From Formosa algae (lineage in GTDB: Bacteria; Bacteroidota; Bacteroidia; Flavobacteriales; Flavobacteriaceae), in NCBI RefSeq assembly GCF_001439665.1, contig NZ_LMAK01000062.1, positions 40,775-104,774 on the forward strand: a stretch of 64,000 nucleotides of DNA. The letters are read 5' to 3'. The position numbers were made by a program, and so were the translations under genes. Under the pieces are notes generated by a model. That model searched no databases, had not been told where the DNA came from, and saw nothing but the letters and a program-made list of their open reading frames with translations. Below, one piece after another: positions 47,669 to 56,134 of the stretch (positions are counted from its first letter, which is position 1; each line of letters begins with the position of its first letter).

Positions 47669-47696
47669 GACGAAGGAGGTCTTAACCTCCTCCGTC
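47669..47696 (+). other. GC-rich hairpin upstream of the sterol desaturase gene
   Basis: GACG-A-AGGAGG, loop TCTTAA, CCTCCT-C-CGTC gives ten base pairs with one A-C mismatch, notable in such AT-rich DNA. No T-run follows, so it is not a clear terminator. It lies 33 bases before the start codon at 47730, so it may be a leader structure. The left arm contains AGGAGG, the canonical ribosome-binding sequence, here sequestered. Confidence 0.55.
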
Positions 47697-47729
47697 TTAC
47701 ATTAGACCCATTATCATTACTTTTTACAC

Positions 47730-48626
47730 ATGGAAAAATACATAGACCTTATTCAAAACTCGTATTATGGTTATTGGCGGTATTTAAAATACGAGTTAAT
47801 TTCTATAAACCATTGGGACAATTATTTCTATGGCTTAATTGCTATTTCTTTAGTGGTTTGGGGTTTAGAGATTGCCTTTCCGTGGCGTAAAAATCAATCT
47901 GCGTTTAGAAAAGATTTTTGGTTAGACACCTTCTACATGTTCTTTAATTTTTTTCTACTTAATTTAATTATTCTCATTGCACTTTCAAATACCGCTGCAG
48001 AAGTTTTTAACGATATTCTAGCTGTGGTTGGATTATCTTTAGACAACCTACAATTGTTTAATGTAAACAAATTACCAAAAGTTGTTGGCCTATTTATCTT
48101 TTTTATAGTGAGTGATTTTGTACAATGGAACACACACAGACTTTTACACCGTTTTCCGTTGCTTTGGGACTTTCATAAAGTGCATCATTCCATAAAAGAA
48201 ATGGGATTTGCCGGACACTTGCGTTACCACTGGATGGAACCTGTAATATACAAGTCGTTACTTTACATACCTATTGCAATTATTGGCGGATTCGATGTAC
48301 AAGACGTGGTTTTAGTTCACTTTTTCGCGATAGCTATCGGGCATATAAACCATGCTAATTTAGGATGGAATTATGGTCCGTTTAAATACATTTTAAACAA
48401 TCCTAAAATGCACATTTGGCACCACGCAAAAGAGTTGCCACCAAACTCCATTTACGGATCTAATTACGGTATCACTTTAAGCCTTTGGGATTATATTTTT
48501 AAAACAGATTATATACCACATAACGGAAGAGATATTGAATTAGGATTTGAAGGCGACGAAGAATTTCCAACACATTTTGTAGAGCAAACCTTTTACCCGT
48601 TAACTAAAAAGAAAGACAATAAATAA
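47730..48626 (+). CDS. Sterol desaturase/fatty acid hydroxylase family protein
   Basis: 298 aa membrane-bound di-iron oxygenase. About four to five hydrophobic segments in the first 200 residues, with the clustered histidines of the superfamily: HRLLHRFPLLWDFHKVHHS (near 137-155, HRxxH and HxxHH), HINHANLGWNY and HIWHHAKE (near 229-236). Substrate is unknown; lipids or sterol-like compounds are usual. It stands between PNP and a TIGR04283 glycosyltransferase gene on the same strand. Confidence 0.9.
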   Translation: MEKYIDLIQNSYYGYWRYLKYELISINHWDNYFYGLIAISLVVWGLEIAFPWRKNQSAFRKDFWLDTFYMFFNFFLLNLIILIALSNTAAEVFNDILAVVGLSLDNLQLFNVNKLPKVVGLFIFFIVSDFVQWNTHRLLHRFPLLWDFHKVHHSIKEMGFAGHLRYHWMEPVIYKSLLYIPIAIIGGFDVQDVVLVHFFAIAIGHINHANLGWNYGPFKYILNNPKMHIWHHAKELPPNSIYGSNYGITLSLWDYIFKTDYIPHNGRDIELGFEGDEEFPTHFVEQTFYPLTKKKDNK

Positions 48627-48664
48627 TAGTTAAATTATTTAATACAAAACCTCCCCAGATATAA

Positions 48665-49366
48665 ATGCATAGTATTTCGATACTAATTCCTGTTTTAAAT
48701 GAAGCTGAAAATCTTCAGGAATTAATTCCATACCTTTTAAAAAACTCGTCTACTCAAAACATTAAAGATATAATTATTGTTGATGGAGGAAGCACTGACG
48801 GCACAAAAAATATAATACAGCATTTTAGTCAAGTAAAACTCGTACAGTCAGAGAAAGGACGCGCTAAACAAATGAATTTCGGCGCTAAAATAGCCAAAGG
48901 AGATATTTTATATTTTTTACACGCAGACTCTTTTCCTCCAAAAGATTTCGACAAAGACATTTTAGAGCGTATAAATACTAAAACGCAAGCAGGTTGTTTT
49001 AAAATGTCATTTAACTCGTCGCATTGGTGGTTAAAATTAGCAGGTTGGCTAACACGTTTTTCATGGAAAATTAGCCGAGGCGGAGACCAAAGTCTGTTTA
49101 TTACCAAATCGCTTTTTAATGCACTTAACGGCTACAACGAATCTTACATAATTTACGAAGACAATCATTTAATACATCGTATTTATAACGCTTCAAACTT
49201 TGCTGTCATTCAAAAAAACATAACCACATCTGCACGTCGATATCAAACCAATGGCATTTGGAATTTGCAATATCATTTTATGGTAATTCATTTAAAATAC
49301 AGATTAGGACACCCACCTAACCTCCTGTACAACTATTACTTAAAACACATTTATGTTAAAAAATAA
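48665..49366 (+). CDS. TIGR04283-type arsenosugar-associated glycosyltransferase (GT2)
   Basis: 233 aa family 2 glycosyltransferase with SILIPVLNEAENLQELI at the N-terminus, IIIVDGGSTDGT (37-48), the metal-binding HADSFPP and the acceptor-side GGDQSLFITKSLF with EDNHLIHRIY later. This is the TIGR04283 type, usually found with TIGR04282 proteins, of which one lies about 2 kb upstream. Acceptor unknown. Confidence 0.88.
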   Translation: MHSISILIPVLNEAENLQELIPYLLKNSSTQNIKDIIIVDGGSTDGTKNIIQHFSQVKLVQSEKGRAKQMNFGAKIAKGDILYFLHADSFPPKDFDKDILERINTKTQAGCFKMSFNSSHWWLKLAGWLTRFSWKISRGGDQSLFITKSLFNALNGYNESYIIYEDNHLIHRIYNASNFAVIQKNITTSARRYQTNGIWNLQYHFMVIHLKYRLGHPPNLLYNYYLKHIYVKK

Positions 49367-49442
49367 TAAAGTTTACTTAATAAAAAACTAAAGTATATTT
49401 ACCGTTTCATGTAATCATTTACTTTCACGTAAAACTACCAAT

Positions 49443-50981
49443 ATGAAACACCACTACGCTTTAATTTTTCTTTGTTTAATTTTTACAGTTCCAACTGTAC
49501 TTGCACAAACGCAAATACATGCCAGGGTTTTAGATTCTACAAACCAAGAACCAATACCTTTTGCAACCATCTCTTTTAATAATACATCTGGTGTTATTAG
49601 TAATGATGCTGGACAATTTCAGCTTCAAATACACTCAGCCATTTCAGAACAAGATTCCTTATTTTTTAGTTGTCTGGGTTACGAGTCTAAACAATTTTCT
49701 GCCAAAACATTTCAGGACAGCTTAGTGTTTTTAAAACCAAAATCTATTGAGCTAAATGAAGTTATGCTCTTCAACAAAAACTATACGGTTGAAGAAATTA
49801 TTGATAAAGTTGAAGAAAATTTAGATAAAAATCACGGCGGCACCTTCGAGAAAAGCAAACTCTTTTTCAGAGAAACTTACGGTTCTACCATTCTAAAAAA
49901 ATCGATTAAAATTAAAGCCTCTACAATTCCAGAATTTAATCAAGCGCTAACAGATAGTATTTTAAGCGATATCCCATTAAACTCTTACCAATACACAGAA
50001 ATTCTAGGCGATTTATACAAAAACAAACTTGATAAAAAGGCAGACACTATTGTAAAATTAGACATTTTAAAAGCTTCAGAATTATACGACAAGAATAACG
50101 AAATGACATTTGAAGCTTATGAAAAAAAGCTGAATGCCATAGTTAAGAAAACAATTAAACGCGATTCTTATTTTAAAATAAAGTCGGGTATATTTGGCAC
50201 TAAACAAGATATAGATTCTTCATTTTTTCAAGATGAAACCAGCGAAAAAACAGAAGCTTTTATAGAAGCCGAAAAGGAAAAAGAAAAGCGCAAGAAAAAG
50301 AACTTTCTTAAATACAGAAAAAACGTGATTAATGGCGTTGAAAAAAGCAGTTTTGCTAGCGAAGCATCTAGCTTAAACGTAATTTACAAATCTAACCGTT
50401 ACGAATTCGAACTCTTAGATTATTCTTTCCTAAACGACCAATACGTGTATAAAATTGCTTTTAAGCCAAAGCGCAGCGAAGATTACAAGGGTGTACTGTA
50501 TATAAACACAGAAGATTTTGCAGTAATAAGACTAGATTTTAAAAACGTAAAATCTTTAAAAACGTTTAAACTTTTAGGCGTATGGTTAGACGTCTATCAG
50601 CGAGAAGGTAGTTTTATTTATGCTAAAAACAAATCTGACACTTATAGTTTAAAATATGCCGAAATAGAGACGGCAAACAAAACAGGAATAGACAGACCTT
50701 TTAAAATTATCGAAAAAAACAAACATGTTAAAGGCCGACGAAAACAAAACGAACTTTCTGGAGACATAGACTTTATAGCAACTAATTATTCTAAAAGAGA
50801 ATTGGTGGTGTTTGAAAATGAGACCATAACAGAAACAGATTTTAATACCTTTAAAGAGAAAGCAGAAGTTACTCCTATTTACTTACCAGAATACGATCCT
50901 GAATTTTGGAAAGGGTATAATATTATAGAACCTAATAAAGCCATTAAAGCATTTAAAAGTATAGAAGTAGAAGAAAATTAA
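49443..50981 (+). CDS. Carboxypeptidase-regulatory-like domain protein, exported
   Basis: 512 aa. A signal peptide (MKHHYALIFLCLIFTVPTVLAQ) is followed by a CarboxypepD_reg-like beta-sandwich (about 24-105, TQIHARVLDSTNQEPIPFATISF...SCLGYESKQF) of the kind found at the start of SusC/TonB receptors. No TonB plug or barrel domain follows; the remainder is mixed, rich in lysine and glutamate (EAEKEKEKRKKKNFLKY), with beta-strands such as RYEFELLDYSFLNDQYVYKIAFKPK. Likely periplasmic or outer-membrane associated. Function unknown. Confidence 0.8.
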   Translation: MKHHYALIFLCLIFTVPTVLAQTQIHARVLDSTNQEPIPFATISFNNTSGVISNDAGQFQLQIHSAISEQDSLFFSCLGYESKQFSAKTFQDSLVFLKPKSIELNEVMLFNKNYTVEEIIDKVEENLDKNHGGTFEKSKLFFRETYGSTILKKSIKIKASTIPEFNQALTDSILSDIPLNSYQYTEILGDLYKNKLDKKADTIVKLDILKASELYDKNNEMTFEAYEKKLNAIVKKTIKRDSYFKIKSGIFGTKQDIDSSFFQDETSEKTEAFIEAEKEKEKRKKKNFLKYRKNVINGVEKSSFASEASSLNVIYKSNRYEFELLDYSFLNDQYVYKIAFKPKRSEDYKGVLYINTEDFAVIRLDFKNVKSLKTFKLLGVWLDVYQREGSFIYAKNKSDTYSLKYAEIETANKTGIDRPFKIIEKNKHVKGRRKQNELSGDIDFIATNYSKRELVVFENETITETDFNTFKEKAEVTPIYLPEYDPEFWKGYNIIEPNKAIKAFKSIEVEEN

Positions 50982-51063
50982 ATTCTTTGAAAGTAAGTTC
51001 ACGCTTTATAGACTAAGCACAACAGTACAGTTGTTAAACAGTAATTAAAGCTTTATTTTAGTT

Positions 51064-51115
51064 AAGATCGCTTTTTAAGATTAGACAAGCTCTACCTTAA
51101 AAAGCGATCTTTTTG
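51064..51115 (+). terminator. Intrinsic terminator, 16-bp perfect stem
   Basis: AAGATCGCTTTTTAAG at 51064-51079 and its exact reverse complement at 51096-51111 enclose a 16-base loop and are followed by TTT. It lies about 85 bases after the CarboxypepD_reg gene and before the next promoter. Confidence 0.85.
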
Positions 51116-51188
51116 GTGTTTAGCTCATTACTAAAACAATACAAGAAGAAGAATTTAAAAAACACAAAAGCAAATCCAAATAACTAAG

Positions 51189-51196
51189 TATATTTG
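51189..51196 (+). promoter_or_regulatory. Promoter -7 element for the two-GT unit
   Basis: TATATTTG fits TAnnTTTG, 23 bases before the ATG at 51220 and after the strong terminator at 51064-51115. A -33 TTG is not evident. Confidence 0.55.
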
Positions 51197-51219
51197 CTAT
51201 CCCATTCTATAATCCCAAT

Positions 51220-51912
51220 ATGGCTCTAATTAAAGTTATTATACCTGCTTATAATGAAGCAGATTCTATTCCGCACGTTATTCGTGACATACCAGATCTT
51301 GTAGATGAAATTATTGTGGTGAGTAATAATTCTACAGACTTAACCGTAGAAAATGCCACTAAAGCCGGAGCTACCGTTTTAACAGAAAATAATAAAGGTT
51401 ATGGCTATGCGTGTTTAAAAGGCATGGATTATATTTCTAAACAAAGTATTAAGCCAGATATTATTGTATTTTTAGATGGCGATTATAGCGATTACCCAGA
51501 ACAATTAACAGAGATTGTCGCTCCAATTCTAGAAGAAAATATTGATTTTGTAGTGGGCGCTCGCTCTAAAAACCTCAGAGAAACTGGTTCAATGACGGTG
51601 CCACAAGAATTTGGAAATTGGTTAGCAACTAGTTTAATGAGACTTTTTTTTAACTCTACCTTTACAGATTTAGGTCCATTTCGTGCTATAAAATATTCTA
51701 AACTATTAGAATTAAACATGTTAGACAAAACTTATGGTTGGACTGTAGAGATGCAACTTAAGGTTTTAAAAAAGAATTTTTCTTATCGAGAAATTCCTGT
51801 AAAATATCGTAACAGAATTGGAGTTTCAAAAGTTTCAGGTACAATAAAAGGTGCTATATTTGCAGGCATAAAAATCTTGTACTGGATTTTTAAATATAGT
51901 ATAAAAAAATGA
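51220..51912 (+). CDS. Family 2 glycosyltransferase (DPM1/DPG synthase-like)
   Basis: 230 aa GT2 with KVIIPAYNEADSIPHVI at the start, VVSNNSTDLT, and the metal-binding FLDGDYSDYPEQL (about 87-99). The acceptor region TDLGPFRAIKYSKLLEL is typical of polyprenyl-phosphate sugar transferases. A short hydrophobic end (GAIFAGIKILYWIFKYSI) could associate with the membrane. Start overlaps no neighbour; its stop overlaps the next gene by four bases, so the pair is coupled. Confidence 0.88.
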   Translation: MALIKVIIPAYNEADSIPHVIRDIPDLVDEIIVVSNNSTDLTVENATKAGATVLTENNKGYGYACLKGMDYISKQSIKPDIIVFLDGDYSDYPEQLTEIVAPILEENIDFVVGARSKNLRETGSMTVPQEFGNWLATSLMRLFFNSTFTDLGPFRAIKYSKLLELNMLDKTYGWTVEMQLKVLKKNFSYREIPVKYRNRIGVSKVSGTIKGAIFAGIKILYWIFKYSIKK

Positions 51913-53399
51913 TCTTAGAAACAATAATAATTGCAATATACTCAACGTCTTTAGCTCTAATTTTCATGTACGCTTTAGCACAGTTAAATTTATTGTTAAA
52001 CTATCTTTCTGCACAAAAGAAAGACACACATTTACCGCCTTTAGACCTTTCCAAGGAAAACGATGTCCCTTATGTTACCATTCAACTTCCGGTTTTTAAC
52101 GAAATGTATGTTATGGATCGCTTGTTGGAAAACATTGCGACTATAGATTATCCTAAACATAAATTAGAGATTCAAGTTTTAGACGATTCTACAGACGAAA
52201 CGGTAAAAACTACTTTTGATCATATCCAAAAATTAAAAGCTACTGGATTAGATATAGTACACATTACAAGAACAGACCGTAGCGGATTTAAAGCAGGAGC
52301 TTTAAAAGAAGGTTTAGAAATCGCTAAAGGTGAATTTATTGCCATTTTTGATGCCGATTTTTTACCAGAAGCAGACTGGTTACTAAGAACATTACCTTAT
52401 TTTAATGACAGAAATATTGGCGTGGTACAAACCCGTTGGGGACATATTAACCGCGAATATTCTTTACTTACTCGCATTCAGGCATTCGCTCTAGACGCGC
52501 ACTTTACGCTTGAACAAGTTGGAAGAAACAGTAAAGGCCACTTTATAAATTTTAATGGTACAGCTGGCGTTTGGCGTAAAGATTGTATTCTAGATGCTGG
52601 AAACTGGGAAGGCGACACACTTACAGAAGATTTAGATTTAAGTTACCGTGCCCAACTTAAAAACTGGAAATTTAAATATTTAGAAGATGTTGAAACTCCT
52701 GCAGAGCTTCCTGTAGTTATTAGTGCTGCACGTTCTCAACAATTCCGTTGGAATAAAGGAGGTGCAGAAAACTTCAGAAAAATGCTTTGGCGCGTTTTAA
52801 AATCAGATAATATTTCTGGTAAAACCAAAGTACATGGCGTGCTACATTTATTAAACAGTACCATGTTTTTAAATGTATTTATAGTAGCCGTTTTAAGTAT
52901 CCCAATGCTATATATTAAGAACGAATACGCCCACTTAAAACCATACTTTTATGTTATGAGTTTCTTTGTAGTAAGTAGTGTTATTTTCTTTATTTGCTAT
53001 TGGTTTATGTATCGTAATATTTATGGTGGAGGTATTAAAAACTTCATCAAATATATAGGTATGTTTTTTACGTTTTTCACTGTAGCTATGGGCTTTTCAT
53101 TACACAATTCTATTGCGGTTTTAGAAGGTCATATCGGGAAACGTAGTGAATTTGTACGCACACCAAAATTCAATATTAACAATCTTAAAGACAGCTGGAA
53201 AGGCAACAAATACATCAAGAAAAATATTTCTGTAAATGTTATTTTTGAAGGACTCCTTACTTTGTATTTCGCTTTCGGAATGTACAGTGCATTTGTTGTA
53301 GGAGATCAAGGTGGAGATTTCGGATTATTCCCATTTCACCTGATGTTATTTTTAGGTTTTGGCTATGTATTCTTAAAGTCGTTAACTTCTAAAGTTTAA
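51909..53399 (+). CDS. Cellulose synthase-like family 2 glycosyltransferase
   Basis: 496 aa processive-type GT2 in the inner membrane. An N-terminal membrane helix (about 5-27), then the catalytic domain with VTIQLPVFNEMYV, QVLDDSTDET (first Asp), AIFDADFLPEADW (DxD) at about 137-149, TEDLDLSYR (catalytic Asp) and QQFRWNKGG (the QxxRW motif) near 277; about four C-terminal helices. Product unknown; similar bacterial proteins make beta-linked glucan or mannan or glycolipids. Coupled to the preceding GT2. Confidence 0.9.
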   Translation: MILETIIIAIYSTSLALIFMYALAQLNLLLNYLSAQKKDTHLPPLDLSKENDVPYVTIQLPVFNEMYVMDRLLENIATIDYPKHKLEIQVLDDSTDETVKTTFDHIQKLKATGLDIVHITRTDRSGFKAGALKEGLEIAKGEFIAIFDADFLPEADWLLRTLPYFNDRNIGVVQTRWGHINREYSLLTRIQAFALDAHFTLEQVGRNSKGHFINFNGTAGVWRKDCILDAGNWEGDTLTEDLDLSYRAQLKNWKFKYLEDVETPAELPVVISAARSQQFRWNKGGAENFRKMLWRVLKSDNISGKTKVHGVLHLLNSTMFLNVFIVAVLSIPMLYIKNEYAHLKPYFYVMSFFVVSSVIFFICYWFMYRNIYGGGIKNFIKYIGMFFTFFTVAMGFSLHNSIAVLEGHIGKRSEFVRTPKFNINNLKDSWKGNKYIKKNISVNVIFEGLLTLYFAFGMYSAFVVGDQGGDFGLFPFHLMLFLGFGYVFLKSLTSKV

Positions 53400-53404
53400 C
53401 TTAT

Positions 53405-53490
53405 TTGGGCGTTACCCTATGGGTCGTGCTTTCCGCTTCAATCTTTTGCAAAAAAGCAAAAGGATTTACACTGCAATCACTAACGCAAAA
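53405..53490 (+). repeat. REP-like intergenic repeat element (candidate)
   Basis: GGGCGTTACCC-TAT-GGGT is a short hairpin; then TTTCCGCTTCAATC (53430-53443) and TTTACACTGCAATC (53465-53478) form imperfect direct repeats on either side of a hairpin with TTTTGC/GCAAAA arms. I recall similar GGGCGTTACCC...CGCT.CAATC..TTTTG elements scattered between genes in flavobacterial genomes. Its GC content stands out from the surroundings. Only one copy is in this window. Confidence 0.6.
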
Positions 53491-53559
53491 TCATCATAAA
53501 TACAATATTGTTTACTTAAAAAACAACACCGTATTTATGGTGATTTTTGTAGTTATAAG

Positions 53560-53567
53560 TATCTTTG
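53560..53567 (+). promoter_or_regulatory. meaB promoter -7 element
   Basis: TATCTTTG fits TAnnTTTG, 45 bases before the meaB ATG. The only upstream in-frame start, a TTG at 53565, lies inside this element and is therefore unlikely. Confidence 0.55.
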
Positions 53568-53612
53568 TATAACACGATAAACGTCTTTACGTTATTAATT
53601 TACAGCGATACA

Positions 53613-54617
53613 ATGAAGGTATATAAACCCAAAAACAGATTAACAGCTCAAGCATATATCGATGGCGTATTACAGGGCAGTAGAGTGATACTTTCTCGTG
53701 CTATTACCATTATAGAAAGTAATCTTGAAAGTGATAAAGTCCTCGCTAAAGAAATTATTCAATCTGTCTTACCGCATTCTGGTAAATCTATCCGCATTGG
53801 TATTACTGGAGTGCCTGGTGTTGGTAAAAGCACCTTTATAGAAGCTTTTGGTAAATACTTAACATCTTTAAATCATAAAGTCGCCATTTTATCTATAGAC
53901 CCTAGTAGTCAGCGTTCCAAAGGAAGTATTCTTGGAGACAAAACCCGAATGGAAGAATTAAGTAATAACGATAATGCCTACATCAGACCCTCTGCTTCTG
54001 GAGACACCCTTGGAGGCGTAGCCAATAAAACAGGAGAAACCATGATACTTTGCGAAGCATCTGGTTACGATGTTATTTTGGTAGAAACTGTTGGTGTAGG
54101 GCAATCGGAAACTGCAGTTCATGGCATGACCGATTTCTTTCTCCTATTAATGCTTGCTGGTGCTGGAGACGAACTGCAAGGCATAAAAAAAGGAATTATG
54201 GAAATGGCCGATATGGTTGTGATTAATAAAGCCGATGGTGACAACATAAGAAATAGCGAAATGGCACGATTACAATACCAGAATGCTTTACACATTTTTC
54301 CGCAACCAGATTCGGGATGGACGCCAATCGTTACAAAAGCATCTTCGACTAAAAACACCGGAATACGAACCGTTTGGAAACACGTATTAAAATACAAAAC
54401 ACTAGTAGAGGAAAACGGCTATTTCAATAAAAACAGAAATCAGCAAAAAATAAAGTGGATGTATAATAACATCAACGAAGAACTCAAACATTTGTTCTAC
54501 GGTTCCCCACAGATAAAAAATAAACTTTCCATATTAGAAAGCGACGTTATATCTTCGCAAATATCTCCTGTAAAAGCAGCACAATATATTATGGAAGATT
54601 TTAAAAAAAACATGTAA
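53613..54617 (+). CDS. meaB: Methylmalonyl-CoA mutase-associated GTPase MeaB
   Basis: G3E GTPase that escorts and protects methylmalonyl-CoA mutase and its B12 cofactor. Walker A GITGVPGVGKSTF, DPSSQRSKGSILGDKTRMEEL, SGDTLGGVANKT and ETVGVGQSET are characteristic of MeaB/ArgK; NKADGD is the base-specificity motif. About 334 aa from the ATG at 53613. The mutase genes are about 3 kb away on the other strand, so meaB is convergent with its target operon. Confidence 0.95.
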   Translation: MKVYKPKNRLTAQAYIDGVLQGSRVILSRAITIIESNLESDKVLAKEIIQSVLPHSGKSIRIGITGVPGVGKSTFIEAFGKYLTSLNHKVAILSIDPSSQRSKGSILGDKTRMEELSNNDNAYIRPSASGDTLGGVANKTGETMILCEASGYDVILVETVGVGQSETAVHGMTDFFLLLMLAGAGDELQGIKKGIMEMADMVVINKADGDNIRNSEMARLQYQNALHIFPQPDSGWTPIVTKASSTKNTGIRTVWKHVLKYKTLVEENGYFNKNRNQQKIKWMYNNINEELKHLFYGSPQIKNKLSILESDVISSQISPVKAAQYIMEDFKKNM

Positions 54618-54691
54618 AAATAGCCCCCAAATCTATACTTGCATATTATTTAATAGCTATTAAACATTATTAATCAACTTAACCAAAACCT

Positions 54692-55885
54692 ATGAACAAA
54701 CAATTACTCTGCATTCTAATTACAATTCTAAGCATTCATTCTTATTCACAAATCTCATTCGAAAAAGGTTATTTTATAGATAACTCTAACAAAAAAACGG
54801 AGTGTTTAATTAAAAATTATGATTGGAAAAACAACCCTACTCAATTTGAATATAAACTTTCAGAAAACTCAGAAGAAAAAAATGTAACTATCAGAACCGT
54901 AAAAGAATTCGGAATAGACAATACATCTAAATACATTAGACAAACTGTAAATATTGATAAATCTAGTGATATTACAAGCGATTTATCTGATGTGAGAAAT
55001 CCTATCTTTAATGAAGAAGAATTATTTTTAAAAGTGATTATAGAGGGAAAAGCAAACCTGTATAGTTACGAAGACGGGAACTTGAAACGTTATTTTTACA
55101 ATACCAGCAATACTATTATTGAACAACTTATTTATAAGAGGTATAAAACATCAGACAATACTATTGGAACTTATTATAGATTTAGACAGCAACTGTTAGT
55201 TGATTTAAAATGTGATGCCATTTCAACTAATTATATTGAAAAGGTTGACTATAAAAAATCCGATTTAATAAATATTTTTAAAAAATACAACGAATGTAAT
55301 GGCACTGAATTTCAAAATTTTGAACAAAATGATAATAAAGTTTTATTCAATTTAAGTATCAGACCGGGTATAAATATATCTTCTTTTTCAACTAATAATC
55401 CTTCAGGAGCTAGTAGTAGAAACCTCGATTTTAAAAATGAAATAGGTTTTAGATTTGGTTTAGAAGCCGAATTTATTATGCCTTTTAATAAAAACAAATG
55501 GGCATTAACTATAGAGCCTACTTATCAGTATTTTAATGCCAAAAAGACAAACATAAACGATGATCTTATCTCTGTAAACTACGAATCAATTGAAATACCT
55601 ATTGGAATAAGACATTATTTCTTTTTAAACGATACGTCTAAATTATTTATAAACGGATCTTTTGCTATGGATTTCAGCTTTAATTCTGAAATAAAATATA
55701 CAGAGTTCAATTCCTTAGATTTTAAATCTGGATCGAGATATGGTTTTGGTATAGGCTATAAGTATAATGACCTTTATAGTTTAGAATTAAGATATCTTAC
55801 CGGTAATGATGTCCTTTCAAATTACAGAAGTTGGGAATCTAATTACGATACAGTATCTGTAATATTTGGATATACATTATTTTAA
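54692..55885 (+). CDS. Outer-membrane beta-barrel protein of unknown function
   Basis: 397 aa: signal peptide (MNKQLLCILITILSIHSYSQ), a beta-rich N-terminal domain (about 21-205) and a C-terminal half of alternating strands ending in aromatic residues (GFRFGLEAEFIMPF, NKWALTIEPTYQYF, GIRHYFFLNDTSKLFINGSFAMDFSF, YGFGIGYKYNDLYSLELRYL, VSVIFGYTLF), the pattern of an 8-10-strand outer-membrane barrel with a terminal aromatic. No name can be given. More AT-rich and lysine/asparagine-rich than the neighbouring genes. Confidence 0.8.
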   Translation: MNKQLLCILITILSIHSYSQISFEKGYFIDNSNKKTECLIKNYDWKNNPTQFEYKLSENSEEKNVTIRTVKEFGIDNTSKYIRQTVNIDKSSDITSDLSDVRNPIFNEEELFLKVIIEGKANLYSYEDGNLKRYFYNTSNTIIEQLIYKRYKTSDNTIGTYYRFRQQLLVDLKCDAISTNYIEKVDYKKSDLINIFKKYNECNGTEFQNFEQNDNKVLFNLSIRPGINISSFSTNNPSGASSRNLDFKNEIGFRFGLEAEFIMPFNKNKWALTIEPTYQYFNAKKTNINDDLISVNYESIEIPIGIRHYFFLNDTSKLFINGSFAMDFSFNSEIKYTEFNSLDFKSGSRYGFGIGYKYNDLYSLELRYLTGNDVLSNYRSWESNYDTVSVIFGYTLF

Positions 55886-55926
55886 TTTAAACTCATTTAT
55901 ATTCGAGTTCACAAAACTCACAACAC

Positions 55927-55983
55927 ATAAAAAACCCCATTACTGACGCATATCATCAGCAATGGGGTTTTTCTGCAAATCAA
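55927..55983. terminator. Terminator hairpin, copy A of a duplicated pair
   Basis: AAAAAACCCCATT pairs with AATGGGGTTTTT around ACTGACGCATATCATCAGC. The hairpin and the following CTGCAAATCAA recur almost unchanged at 57577-57630. Bidirectional; it ends the barrel gene from one side and the SDR gene from the other. Confidence 0.85.
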
Positions 55984-56134
55984 CATATAAAACTACTAGG
56001 TTACTCCATATTTTAAATATGTCTTTAATATTTTAATCCTCATTTTAAAATTACAGTATCAGATCCAATAATTATAGCAATATTAGCACATAAGAAATAT
56101 TGGTAATCTTTCTCTATAATTTTTTAGTATTAAA

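Noticed and set aside
47654..47890. 78-residue frame overlapping the start of the sterol desaturase gene
   Set aside because: It is in another frame of the desaturase gene and hairpin leader and resembles no protein.
53565..53612. Upstream TTG start for meaB
   Set aside because: The TTG lies inside the -7 element TATCTTTG, so it could not be transcribed with the gene, and the added residues are unconserved.
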